Origin: Notospermus geniculatus
Lineage: Eukaryota; Nemertea; Pilidiophora; Heteronemertea; Lineidae
DNA: 64,000 bases
Reading direction: 5' to 3'
Assembly: GCA_002633025.1 (NCBI GenBank)
Contig: NMRB01000056.1
Span: forward strand, 109,460-173,459
Every line of letters begins with the position of its first letter. The first letter of the stretch is position 1. The notes under the pieces were generated by a model. The model was not told the DNA's origin and did not search any database. It saw only the letters and a program-made list of their open reading frames with translations. A program made the position numbers and the translations under genes. Below, piece after piece: positions 51,071 to 62,672 of the stretch.

Positions 51071-52208
51071 CGAAAGTTCTTCATCAAAGAAGTCTTCTAT
51101 TTTGCAGACTGCTGTGCTTCTGCTAAGGATTGATGACATCGTATCAGGAATGAAGAAGAAGAAGGAAGAGCCAGGTTATATACCACCAAAAGATGAAGAG
51201 CATTAAACACCATACATACATGATTGTAGTTCACCCCTCAGATCTGTTGCCTTTGGATGGTTTGCTGTCTTCAGTGAAGGAATGAAAGTTGGTCAGGCTT
51301 CATACCTGTTTCAAAGAGGCCAGCCTGCTGGGGCATTTGGGGATGGGTTTTCCCCTGGTATAATTCTATCTTCTATGGTTGTTTGAGACATTTCCGAGAC
51401 AATTTGGTCTTGATGAACCATATCATGTGTTACTAATGGTATTATTTTGTGTAAGAATGCATGTATCAATTAGCAAAGTTAATTTTCTTCTGGGTGAAAA
51501 TGGGGTTCGACATTGCCTCTCTGTCTGACCACACTTCGGAAGATTGTTTTGGCTGTGATTTTTATCATGCTCAGATACTTGCAGCATGCATGTGCTATCC
51601 CTTGGGTAATGAAATAGTTTATAATCTTGTGCTGCGTTACCCCAAGCCGAGGAACAAATATTGTGTATGTGATACACATAAAAAAGCCTTTCTAATTGTC
51701 AGTAACTTTGTGCGTGTTTTCAGTTCATGCAGTATTTATTCACATGTGAGGAATCACAATATGTGTGCCCCAGTTCAGCTTCCAGTCTCTTGCAGACGAC
51801 TTACTGTTTTGTACCATATAGGCTATTAGTGTAATAAATAATTAACAGAAAGACAACTGCCTTGGTTTGTTTTCATTTCATTCCTGTACGTGTCCTTTGC
51901 CATTTATATTTTGTTTTATTGGTCTGTCAAAGCATGGGAGTGGGCGTCATTCAGGTTCCTGTCTATTTGTGCATGCCTTGGGAAAGCTGGGACATTTTAT
52001 GTATTGTTCCCTCACAGTGATAAAACTTGTGTGGCAATGCATTAATATACATGTAATGATGTGCTTATATTCATGTTCATCCTGTTTCAGGTTTTGAGGG
52101 ACATTTTACACAAGAGGATGTTTGGAAGTTGGGATTTCCCCAACACCAAGGTGGGTAGACTGCCACTGATGCCTCCACTTATCATTCTCTATTTACAAAG
52201 TATACAGT
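51071..52208 (+). repeat. Second copy of the CCT3 3' end, probably an unmerged haplotype overlap
   Basis: It matches 49819-50955 from end to end with roughly a dozen substitutions and a few 1-3-base indels (for example CTGTGCATG versus CTATTTGTGCATG). It begins within the last CCT3 intron and ends where the left contig stopped. The level of difference suits two alleles of one locus in a polymorphic animal. A real tandem duplication is less likely because both edges coincide with the gap edges. Confidence 0.8.
51108..51206 (+). pseudogene. CCT3: Repeated last exon of CCT3 (assembly copy)
   Basis: The exon is identical in protein to the last CCT3 exon (TAVLLRIDDIVSG ... KDEEH) and has the same TTTTGCAG acceptor. 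No other CCT3 exon precedes it, so it cannot be a separate gene as it stands. It is labelled pseudogene only for lack of a better class; it is probably the other allele. AATAAA follows at 51833-51838. Confidence 0.75.
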
Positions 52209-53359
52209 AAATGTAAATGGCAGGCTTGTGTGGCTCATGATGGAGGCCAATTTTGTTGAAGAAAGTGGGGATCCTAGCTATGATAGAGGGCAAATTCCGA
52301 AACCTGGTCATATACAATGGATGCCTTATGTGTAGGAAATTGATCAGGAACGGGATGTCAGTTTCATTTCAGTAGTTTCAACCACTAGTGACACCTACAT
52401 GTATTGAGGCAGTGAGCTAGGGGTTCCCATTCCCTTGTCACTATTATGTGAAAGCGATCTGCCTTTTCTTGTGCAGCTTGCTTAATGAAATTGGAGTCGA
52501 GTCCACGCATCATGAGGTAATCCATGGTTCTTGGTGCTTGCAGTGAAATTTACTTGCACTTGCTGATACACAAACCAACTCAAAATGTAGCCTTTTTCAT
52601 CCCCATGTTTTTATTTACATACAAACTCCTGATTCTTTAAAGAAAGATATACGTGTCCACCATACTGTAGTGTACGACCATCAAAAATACATACATGTAG
52701 ATGCTATCTGTACAACATATAGTGCTGGTGAAATTCCATTGTGGAACAATCTCAAAGTTGGCAGAAAGATTCTGACTGAAACCATTAGAATGGAGAAATT
52801 ATTTCACATAAAATGACAAAACTTGTGCGGAGTAACCCATCTCCATTGTATATGGAGAAAAACAACTTATGTACAGATAACCTTTTATTCTAGTAGAGGT
52901 TCTACCAGTATTTACATTCTTCCCACAAGTTAGTATACCACTTGATAGATATTCCATGTGCAATAAGTATGTTAAGATGAACCAGTACTTGCTAGTCTGA
53001 AAGACTTCGATTATCGGGCTCCTCTACTGACATTACTGACATGGACAGTGAGTACCAGACAGATCACAGTTCATGCTACACCTGATAAAAACAAATGGAC
53101 GGATTAGTAGTTTTTGGCAGACATTTGAATGGAATCTACTTGATGGTGGAATGTTGAAGCATAGACAATCTTGCACAACTTTGCTTGACAAAAGATGTCA
53201 GAACAAAACTTATTTTCCATTGATTAAAGATTACAGAATCTTTGTCACACTTGAACAGAGACTGCCAATAGCAGAGTCCCTAAATTCTTTGAAATCTATG
53301 TTCATGTATTGAGAGGTACATGTGTATATATTTCAATTTTAAATGACATTGTGAGGAAT
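52209..53359 (-). other. Between CCT3 and CFAP53; likely CFAP53 3' UTR
   Basis: The two genes end toward each other here. Minus-strand AATAAA signals (TTTATT on the plus strand) occur at 52884-52889 and near 52610, 470 and 750 bases past the CFAP53 stop. No exon of another gene is seen. Confidence 0.55.
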
Positions 53360-56055
53360 TTATGATGCCATCTCAAGCTGATGCTGTCTCCTCATTGGAT
53401 GAACTTTATCATCGAAAGGCCTGTCCAGACAATCACGAATCTTCTGCTGGTACTCCCTCTCCGCCTCCTGGGCTAGGATGTATTCACGTTCAGTCTCCAT
53501 TCTCTCAAGCTCACGCAACTTGTCATTGTATTCAATCTGGTCAATCAGATCATTCTGGTGTTGGTGGAACTTGTCTTTAACCTTCTGAGCCTGAGCCAGT
53601 TCATGTTGTCTGTTCTCCTCGATGGCCCGCTGGAGCTCTTCGCGCTCTCGCTGCGATTCAAGCTGACGCTGTTCATTGATTCGTCCTGCAAGAAATTTTA
53701 TCAGCAAGTTTTGTAAAACAACAAGCAACAGGACCAAACGAACATGCAGTCTAACCATAACTGATGCAGAAATGATAAAGATGATAGCATGTGATCACAA
53801 CCAACTTTCCCACATGCAAAAAATGTGATATTGAATCCTTACGTTTCTCAGCAAGTTGTTGCCTTCTGCATGCGATAACATCTTGCAATAGTTTCTCCCG
53901 GGCTTGCTTCTCAAGATCCCACTGTTGAAGGCGTTTCTGCCACATCTTCTCAACCTCTTCATCAATAAGGCGGTCAAGTTCCATCTCACGTTTCTGTTCT
54001 TCAAGTTGCATTTGTTTAAGATATGCACGGTAACGGCGATCCTCTTCCCTTAACTCTTTCTGTAAAGTAGAAACCAGAACCATATCACACTGCAGTCTTG
54101 AATATGTAATTGTGAACAAAGCAAAAGCCCAGGATTGTTACACAAGTCTACTCTTGAGTTGATCTCATAACACCACTCCCACAGTTGAAACTGCTACAGA
54201 ACATGTTGCTAGCCACGAAGCTGAGCAAAATACCAACCTTCCTCTGCATCTGTTCCATAGCCTCATTGCGAGACTCTTCCAAGAGTTGTTCCAGAATCTT
54301 CATATCAAATGCAAGCTGCTCCTGCACCTCCTTTGCCTTCTTCTTCATTCTTTGCTTCAGTGACAGATCAAACAGATTACGTGCCTCCTTCAGACGTCGA
54401 CATTTCTCTTCATGCTCTTTGGCCATTTCGAGTTTCCGAAGTTCAGCTTGCTCTTTCTGTAATGTAGAGGAACAGCAAGTCATTCTGATGACAAATTTCA
54501 TCAAAGAAACGCTATGGCTATGTTTGGAGCTGAAACAACTTCATAATCTTGGTAAAACTGTATAGCACTTGAGATAAACTGATGATTTACGGAAGGTAGA
54601 TATTCCAACTCACCAGTAACTGAGCTTCTTCCTCTTTCAATCTTCGGGCTTCAGCTTTTTGTTCTGCCAAGGCAGCCTTCTGAATTTCTAGTGTTTTCAG
54701 TGTCTCCTTGTTCCTTTCTATTTGAGCTTGTGCTTCTCTCTCTTCCCTCTCGGCCTTGGCCAACATGTCCTTATGCCAGAGCCTGGCCCACATCTCCTCT
54801 TCTTCCTTATTCTGGTTGTCGAGTTCAGCTTTGACTTTCAGTTGTTCCATTCTTTCTGCACACACCTCATCTTGGTGACGTTTGGTGAGGGTAGACCTGA
54901 GTTCTTCGCATTGGTTTCTGTAAGAATGACATACATGAACTATCACTCGCCAACTTGAGTGTACTGCATTCCTGCACTGCATGTACCATCAAAGTGTTCA
55001 ATACACTTACAACACACTGGGTGTCTGCAACACCGTTTCTACAAACAACCACTTTTTCTCTCAGATTGATCAACCCAGATTCTGCATGATCTGGTGCACA
55101 GAACAATCAAATAAGAGCAAAAGTAAATGTACCTAAATTGCTGATCATATTTTTCCTCTACAATCCTCAGCCTCTCAGCTTCCCGTTTTTCCTTCAGATG
55201 CTTTGCTCTGTCCCTCATCCTTGCCTGGCGCTCGAGAACCGTTTCTTCTTTAGCCTCCATTTCCTGCAGATACTGTGCCTCCTCCTGCGCAAGCTGCTCA
55301 CGAAGCCTGAAGTGAATAAACAAGATAAACATCAACAGTGACTTCTGTCATAAACTCTAACTAATTCCAGACCCAGCTTAGAGTTCAACCAAAGAGATTT
55401 CATACTGGCAACATGACCCTCAAGTCCTACCTTTCTCTTCTGTCTTCAACACTGAATTCATTAGCCAAGAGCATCCCATCTACTTTTCTTCTGACTGTGT
55501 TGAGTTGTATCCTTCTGTCTGTCCATCGTTCCCAATCATTTTTTAAGTCGAACAGCTTGTTGTATTTGGTCATTGCCAATGCCTCCTCTCGCTTGTCTTC
55601 CTGCTTTCTTCGGTCAAGGATTAGTTTCTCTGGAGGATGCTTATTTGGTGGGCGTGCCATCTGTATAAATAAGAATGTTTTTAAAATGACTTTGATACAA
55701 ATAAGGAAACAATTTCTGTGGTGGTCCCCCTACCAAATCATATTATAGTGCCAGGGAATAATGAAGCAGCGTCAGCTATGTATTACACTGAGTGACTCGC
55801 AGTGAGGGAGTGTCGAGCTGGCGCATGGCTTCACTTCAGTGTTCATCATGGTGTTCAGAGCTGTCAATCAATGAAATGTCATCAGACATCATACGTCATA
55901 TCCGCAACCTATTCTAGGTAAATAAAAACATGTTAACAATACGGTTGAGTCGAGGACACAATTATTTAGTGACGATGTATACTTACAATAGCAACTGAGT
56001 GTGGCGTTGGGCCCGTAATCTCCCGGTTCCGGGGCTGTCTCCTTGTAACCATCAT
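53360..56055 (-). CDS. CFAP53: Cilia- and flagella-associated protein 53 (CCDC11), complete, seven exons
   Basis: Exons in gene order: 56055-55987, 55660-55431, 55306-55133, 54917-54614, 54456-54238, 54059-53843, 53685-53360. Phases fit and the joined frame gives 512 residues, against about 514 in human from memory. Seen: the N-terminus RREITGPTP-like (NREITGPTPHSVAI), then an almost unbroken charged coiled coil (RERLREQLAQEEAQYLQEME, EEKYDQQFRNQCEELRS, EEMWARLWHKDMLAKAEREE, LKEEEAQLL), and the family's C-terminal HPMR motif (DDKVHPMRRQHQLE). Vertebrate CFAP53 acts in axonemes and centriolar satellites; it is needed for cilia movement and left-right body axis. Two adjacent ATGs open the frame; the upper one is used. 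The donor of exon five is GTTGGT, a weak but allowed site. It is head to head with SKA1. Confidence 0.93.
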
Positions 56056-57954
56056 CTTCAAGGGAGGGTTGAGAGGTCTATCAACAACACTCAATAATGT
56101 ACAATGAATGTATTGTAGGCCAAGCTAGCCTACAGTTCCAACCAGCCAGGCAACAACGCTCACAAAACACCCGAATTCCGCCTTAATATACGGTTTTATT
56201 TCAGCAGTCTTACGTCATACAGCACTTCATTAAGTATCAAATAACTCAACACCAGATTTCCTGAACTCAAACTGAAAGAACGTCTACAAAATCATGTTTT
56301 TTACAGCACAAATTTAGGGAACTGTGCCGTTTTCAGGGTACTCGTGACGTCACGTAGTCATGGCGAAGCCTAAATAATCGAGTCCTCGCGAGAAAACGTG
56401 AGATAAAACCTGGAATCGAGGTTTATGACCCGGCATTTTCAAACATTGTCCAAAGTGCAATGGACATGATCATGATCATGATGATGATGGAGAAGCCAAT
56501 TTTGACAATGTTGATTGTTTTTCAAAAGTAGAAGGCGAAATCATTAGCTTGGACGATCTTCAGTGAATCTAGAGTACCGTTAACTTGTAAAGCTTGAAGC
56601 AGTCCTGTGATTCGTCACGAAACGGGTACTTTTGACAGGACTCTCGGGACCTAGGCCTAGCTGCATGCATGCAGCATTGCCATGACCATGACCATGTGAC
56701 GCATGGACGTGCTGTGCTGCTCAGCAGCCTGCTGCTGCTGCATGTGCAGAGCCACAAAAATCATGCACATGATGCAATGCACTCTACTCTGTGACTCAGT
56801 GTGAGCAGGCGTTTAGTTAACATTTTTGGATGGGAATTCATGACTTCCCCTAAGCCTTAGGCTAACCCAAAAACCAGGAAGTAGGCTATTATTGGGGCTT
56901 TTCTTAAACTTGGTAAGTTGGTCCTTGGAGTGGATGTACTTCAATCTTCATCATAAGCTTTATTCATGTATTAGAATATTAGACTAATTAGAAGTTTAAA
57001 ATTGTTTGGAAGTTCCCTGAGCCCTTGGAGGAATTATACTGCATTTCATTGTCAGTATAATTCCTCCAAGCTGAGCCTAAGTAAAATTCCTTAGTATTTT
57101 GACTTCCGTGACTTCCAAACTCCCTCGAACTAAAAAAAACCCTGCGTGAGTGACAGTGACAGTAGCCCACATGAGTAGAGTATCTATGCTGTGTCAGGTC
57201 CTGTGGTGTCAGTGTGTAGGCCTACTGTGCCTGCGCCTGCTGTGTGTGTGCCTCCTAACTATTATGCCCCTACTTTACTTTTCAATGCTTGTGTTCCTAC
57301 AAAATGGGTCGTCTCAAAATTGTTCAGTTTTGATGCCAAAAAAGACGGAGTGACTTCGTCTGGGGGGAGGGGTACTCGATTTGGGGAAGGTAAGCCCACT
57401 TCATCTTTTTTGAAAAAATTGGCATCACTCTTTTTTACAGGAGAATGACTTTTATGCAGTCTTCAGAAAGGAACAAAGTTCTGGCTACATTGGCGTTGGC
57501 CTACTATTGGGCCTACTATGGACTGTATGATATGAGTCAGAGCTATGTCACTCCATGGATGAAGCCAATGTCAAGTGCCCACTTCAAGGGGCTGCTAGGG
57601 GTCAGGGAAAAGATGAAAGTCACTGCGTCTTTTTTGGTGTCAATGTAATTTTGAGACGGCCCCTAAGTAGCCTAGGCCTAGGCCTGGCTGTAGACTAATA
57701 GCGTGTACCGGTATACCAGAAGCATAGCCTGTTGTGTGCTTCTGACAGACAGGTGAGGTACTGGTAGGCCCCTAAATCTTAATGGATGAGGTCTGCTTGC
57801 GTACAGAGGATGTCTTGCAGCTGCCCTCCTCACATTATCGAATCATTGTTTATGGTAGAGCCTACCCAATAATCGTGACATTGACAGGTCACTCAGGCAG
57901 CAATGCTGGATCCTTACACTATGATGACTCTGCCTCATGTTATTTTCAAGAACT
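56056..57954. promoter_or_regulatory. 1.9-kb divergent interval between CFAP53 and SKA1
   Basis: It must hold the promoters of both genes. The SKA1 start codon is 4 bases after a good acceptor (TTATTTTCAAG at 57940-57950), so SKA1 probably has an upstream non-coding exon in this interval. A foldback with a perfect 18-bp hairpin lies in the middle and a TGATCA/ATGATG-rich run near 56466-56492. No TATA box is claimed. Open frames here (for example 57191-57448) show no family content. Confidence 0.5.
57002..57122. repeat. Foldback element with a perfect 18-bp hairpin at its core
   Basis: The core CTTGGAGGAATTATACTG (57024-57041), an 11-base loop, and the exact inverse (57053-57070) form the hairpin. 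Outer segments GTTTGGAAGT and ACTTCCAAAC and inner GAGCC/GAGCC-type flanks extend it as a larger, imperfect palindrome. It lies between two divergent genes. Confidence 0.75.
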
Positions 57955-59760
57955 ATGGATTCAACAACAATAGAAGATCTCTCAACCCACTTCCAATCTA
58001 AGATCCACCACATAGAGACTTTACTTCAGCTGAGAAATGTGACCAAAGAGGAAGACTTCCGCCAACTATTGTCTGCTGTAAAGCTTTCTGTGTGTGACCT
58101 GGAGGCAACAGTCACCAGAATGAAATTACTATTGTCCAGTGAGAGGGAAAAACTGCAGGAATTTGAAGTGAGCAACACTTGTTCTTACTAGCAACACCTG
58201 CATTCTGTCTCAATTTTATTAGAATCGCTGTGGTGTTAACAGTTCTTGAACAGTTTCCAAAGTTGATTGCAGACCACAACTTTGACTCAGTCATCATGTC
58301 AGCATCCTGTTTCATTTGTTGAGTTTTACTGGCTGATGAGGTTATTTTCCATATAAAGGTTTTGAAGAAAACACTTCTTGAACTGAATGCCACAGCCACT
58401 TACACAGGAGAGAATTTGCCCAGTCGACTTCCAAAGGTTCACTGTCACAAAAGGTAATGACACACTCCCCTTCAGAGTGAACTGGGGCATGTTAATGGTG
58501 CAGATTAATTGGACGTCAATTTCAATTTGGCATATGGTTACAGTTTTGAAATATGGGTTGATAGACATATCATATATTTCATTTCTTGTGTGGTCGGTAC
58601 TTCCGCTGATAATTAAATTGTGTTCTTGAGGCAGTGTATCAAGTGTTCTGTTTTGGTTCCAGCGTAAAACCTGAAAGTCACAAAACGGTTCCATTACAAC
58701 AGAAGCAAGTTCAAGTGTCTACACAGTCAGCAACACAAAATGGGTGTACAACAAGAACTGCATCTCATTCTGCTCATGTGCTACCAGAGGAAACTGGTCC
58801 ATCAATTGAGTATTTGACTGTGGATGAGTTTGAAAGTGTACCAAAGTGCGTAACTTCAAAAATTTATCCAAAGGATGCGTACCTGTTACGAAGGTCACAT
58901 ATTTCTTCTTGGGTGCAGTGTATTTTCCTTCCTGCCCATAGACAAGAATTAGAGCAAGGTTTTTGTTGGATAATGATCCATAGGGTGTCGTCCCATTTCG
59001 CCTAAACCCATTTCACCTAAACTCATTTTGCCTAAACCTATTTTGCCTAAACCCATTTTGCCTAAACCCATTTCGCCTACTTCCCATTTCATCTACCACA
59101 TTTATCATTACCGGTACTTGAGTTGGTTTCAGTGGAATGCTGTGCTAGATCCACCATTTCTTCCAATATTAATGGTCATGACTGGACGAATCTCGGACGA
59201 ATCTCTAACTCTCATTGACAGGTCAGATATTGCCGTTGCAGGTACATGAAAGGACGAATGACCTATGAGAAAATTAACAGTGCTATAGATGAACTCAATC
59301 GGGTTTTCGAAGCGAAATATAAGATCTTACGCCAGCGGCGGGCAAACTTGCCTGAAAAACTGAAGCAGAAGGCCAGGGGTTATAAAGCACAAGAAAGTAA
59401 AGATACAAAAGGTGGGTAAAAATGTTGTGTGTTATCAAAAATAGATCAGAGAGGATCTATTTTTGGTGTTATCCACAAGCAATGTGCCAGTTTTTGGTCT
59501 GAAGCAATTTGTCTTCTCTCTTGAGTCTTAGCTATGGGTCAGAATTTGCAGACTAACATTTCACAATTTGCCCTCACAACTTTCATTGTCAATTTTCAGG
59601 TCTGCATTTCATTGTCGAAGATGATATCAAGAATGAGTGTGGTTTGAAATTGGACAAAGCAAGCAAGACTTTATTCACAATTCTCAGACATTGTCAGAGA
59701 CTAAGGGAAGTAAGAGGCGGCAAGCTTGTGAGATATGTGCTGTGTGAATTTACGTATTGA
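57955..59760 (+). CDS. SKA1: Spindle and kinetochore-associated protein 1, complete, five exons
   Basis: Exons: 57955-58167, 58359-58453, 58663-58845, 59242-59411, 59600-59760; joined frame 273 residues (human 255, from memory). SKA1, with SKA2 and SKA3, binds spindle microtubules at kinetochores and holds attachments during anaphase. Seen: an N-terminal helical part (SKIHHIETLLQLRN ... VTRMKLLLSSEREKL) that would pack with SKA2/SKA3, then TGENLPSRLPKV (human NVPSHLPQV), a low-complexity linker rich in S, T and Q, and a C-terminal winged-helix microtubule-binding domain from about residue 160: PKYMKGRMTYEKIN, KYKILRQ, KDTKGLHFIVEDDIK, ILRHCQRLREVRGGKLVRYV. The basic residues of MKGR and REVRGG known as microtubule contacts are kept. 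The donor of exon three is GTGCGT. The start is chosen because an acceptor stands just upstream. Confidence 0.93.
58985..59092 (+). repeat. 15-bp tandem repeat in SKA1 intron 3
   Basis: About seven units of CCCATTTCGCCTAAA, varying at TTTTG/TTTCG/TTTCA, ending in CCTACTTCCCATTTCATC. The frame through it reads PKPIL repeats and is not coding. Confidence 0.9.
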
Positions 59761-59792
59761 GGAGACTGGTGAATATAACTTGATGGTGTATA

Positions 59793-60025
59793 GACAAATC
59801 CCGAATTCCCAGATCTGCGCACTTTCGTAAAAAGAACCTCGACCTGGAACCAGCTGACGTGACGCAATCCCTGATTCAGCAATGGTTGACTGACGCAACG
59901 TCGTCAAAGAAGTCACTGTCGTGGGGTTGTCTGCGTCACGTCATTCAGCTTCCGACCGAGGTTCTGTTTACGATTTCGGTGGAAGTGCGCAGATCTTTCT
60001 TGTTTTCGTCAATTTGGGATTTGTC
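59793..60025. mobile_element. MITE family C, copy 2, in the SKA1 3' UTR region
   Basis: The ends GACAAATCCCGAATTCCCAG and its inverse are flanked by TA on both sides, which suits a TA target duplication (Tc1/mariner-type) or chance. It matches 22465-22704 along its whole length. It starts 32 bases after the SKA1 stop and ends before the AATAAA at 60132-60137, so the mature SKA1 message may contain it. Confidence 0.8.
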
Positions 60026-60753
60026 TATTCAAGTTGTTATCTATATCGAGGCTACATGTACATGTACATGGAACATTATGAGATTGCTATACGAGTTACT
60101 TTTGTATTATGCAGTATACATACTATACAGCAATAAAATCTGCCAATACTTGAAATTATTCAAGTGTCCGTTATTCATCCTGGTATCATTGGAATGTCAT
60201 TGGCCGATTAGTGTCAATTTCTGGCACACATGTAACATAATCAATAGTCATGTATCGTACACATGGGCCGATTACACAACTATGAACCACTGTTGAAAGG
60301 AAATTGCTGGTCAGATTACTGAGGCCAGCTGTCAACATTCAAATGGCTGGATAGCATGTTTATAGGAGATAACAAGGTTATATCTCCATCATGTGGGCAG
60401 CTGTACTAACCATCAGTTACAGTGCACTTTTCAGTCTTCGCCCTTGGTATTCAATTCATCCATCATTGTACTGAACATACCAGTGGCTGCTGGTCTCAAT
60501 ATCAGCGTCCTCCAAGCTGAGAAACAAAATGAAAAGCAAGAAAGACTACAAATTGTATCACAAGTTTATTTCCGCTAGCATCATCATGAACTTTTATAAT
60601 GGCTTGATATTATTGTAAGCCTACTTACTTATTACTGTAGGCCTACTGCAGCTGTACATGTAAAAAGCTAAGACAAGCAACAGCATAGATATCAGAAGCA
60701 TATGTCACCTGATGAACATACATGTACATGTAACAATCTCAACATGCTCAGCA

Positions 60754-61500
60754 GATAGAAGATTCAATTCGTTTTAAGCACTGATCCTGAGTGACCTTAG
60801 AAAGGTTCAAAATACATACGGGAAAAGTACCCAATTACACTTTTAAAATACCGGTCATTGTGACTTCATTTGGCTGTTACTGTATTGCACAATGAGAAGA
60901 ACATGATGATAACCAGAACTGTCAAATTAAATACATGTACTCTGTCACAAATATTCAACCTACATGTAAAACTGGGTGGATGACTCTCCATCTTTCTCAA
61001 AATACCATGTATCGATATTGCCCATCTGAAATTATGCAACTCAGAAAAACATAACAAGAACCCGAGAAATTAATGCTCTGAATGCGATGCAATTCAATTA
61101 ACCACTATTTCTTGGAGGCGCTGTGAGCATTTTGACCTTTCGCCCCTGTTGCAAAGCATCAAGGACATCTTTAAGTTACTGCATCGCTTTTCTCTGTTTT
61201 TGACGTCTTGGGACCACCACTCGCAGTGCCAACCTGAGATAAAAATTATGCAGTTCCTCATTTAAAACAATAACATTTGACCACCTGTGTATGACAAAGT
61301 GCATTCTGCTGATTAGGATATGACCCAATTTTATACAATTGTGATACCACAGTTGTCTCAGCTGAGAACAAGTGAAAATCACCTCTTGTTCAAAGTTCTG
61401 TTTCAAACCATGTTATAAAAACTTATCGCACTGAATGAACTTATCTGATGTAAGAATATCAGAAACATGCATACCAGCAAAATATAAACATAGAATTGGT
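60754..61500. repeat. Left copy of a repeated block at a single-N gap
   Basis: Matches 61502-61994, but holds 254 bases (60861-61114) that the right copy lacks. The left copy stops exactly at the N and the right copy starts just after it, as expected for two overlapping contig ends from different alleles. Confidence 0.75.
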
Positions 61501-61501
61501 N

Positions 61502-61994
61502 GATAGAAGATTCAATTCGTTTTAAGCACTGATCCTGAGTGACCTTAGAAAGGTTCAAAATACCTACGGGAAAAGTACCCAATTACACTTTTAAAATACC
61601 GGTCATTGGAGGCGCTGTGAGCATTTTGACCTTTCGCCCCTGTTGCAAAGCATCAAGGACATCTTTAAGTTACTGCATCGCTTTTCTCTGTTTTTGACGT
61701 CTTGGGACCACCACTCGCAGTGCCAACCTGAGATAAAAATTATGCAGTTCCTCATTTAAAACAATAACATTTGACCACCTGTGTATGACAAAGTGCATTC
61801 TGCTGATTAGGATATGACCCAATTTTATACAATTGTGATACCACAGTTGTCTCAGCTGAGAACAAGTGAAAATCACCTCTTGTTCAAAGTTCTGTTTCAA
61901 ACCATGTTATAAAAACTTATCGCACTGAATGAACTTATCTGATGTAAGAATATCAGAAACATGCATACCAGCAAAATATAAACATAGAATTGGT
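61502..61994. repeat. Right copy of the repeated block, with a 254-bp deletion
   Basis: Apart from the deletion and a few substitutions (for example ATACCTACG versus ATACATACG) it equals the left copy. The deletion has TTG at both break edges, a short microhomology. The sequence then runs on into unique DNA toward the ZIP gene. Confidence 0.75.
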
Positions 61995-62672
61995 ATGGAA
62001 AATTATACAAGAAAAACTACTTCATTACTGGAACACTGAGCAATACAAGAGGAAAGAGTGAATCTGAGTCCAAATGGCAGAAGTCAATCAATGACGTACT
62101 GATATTCTGCGATCAACACTAATTTAGATCTGGGTGAACAAGAGGAAATAGGCAATTTTAAGTTGATCAAATACAGTGGAATAGTAGGTCAATCGCCGTG
62201 CCCACATTCACCAGTAAAATGTTTCCAATAAATGTCTGCATGTGAAATGATGGACACAAAGTATTATCATTATAAACATTAAACTTTAAGTATCACATCT
62301 GGAATGCTGCCAAAATCATCTGCAAGTTCATTTGCTAAAGCCTGTTTAGTGACGCAGATACATTGACATTACCACAAACTGGTTGCTCTGATATACTGAA
62401 AACTCAACACTCAAAAAATATCTACATGTAGGCACAACTGTAGGCCTACCCAGTTATTTGGGTTCAGTAAGAGACAATAGTGACTACCCGCCATCTTCAA
62501 TCTGAACCCAGATATTCAATAAGCACTCGGCAGCGGTCATTGACCCAGGGTTGAAGGTTAAGATCTCATACGACATCACATGAATGATAAAAGTACAGCT
62601 ATATACCAAGATTTTCCTTAACTTATATACATGTACCGGTACTAGTTTATACATTATCATTCTATCCCCATG

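Larger units (their letters stand above)
60026..62672. other. Interval between SKA1 and the ZIP gene (the two end toward each other)
   Basis: It has an AATAAA for SKA1 at 60132-60137 and a partly repeated block around the single N at 61501. No full gene is seen. The minus strand at about 61091-61225 has a coding-like tail (DVLDALQQGRKVKMLTAPP) after an acceptor-like TTTTATCTCAG, but a stop interrupts the frame and no family was recognised. Confidence 0.5.

Noticed and set aside
49819-52208. A true tandem duplication of the CCT3 3' end
   Set aside because: Both repeat edges coincide with the N-gap edges and the differences are of allelic size; an assembly overlap is simpler.
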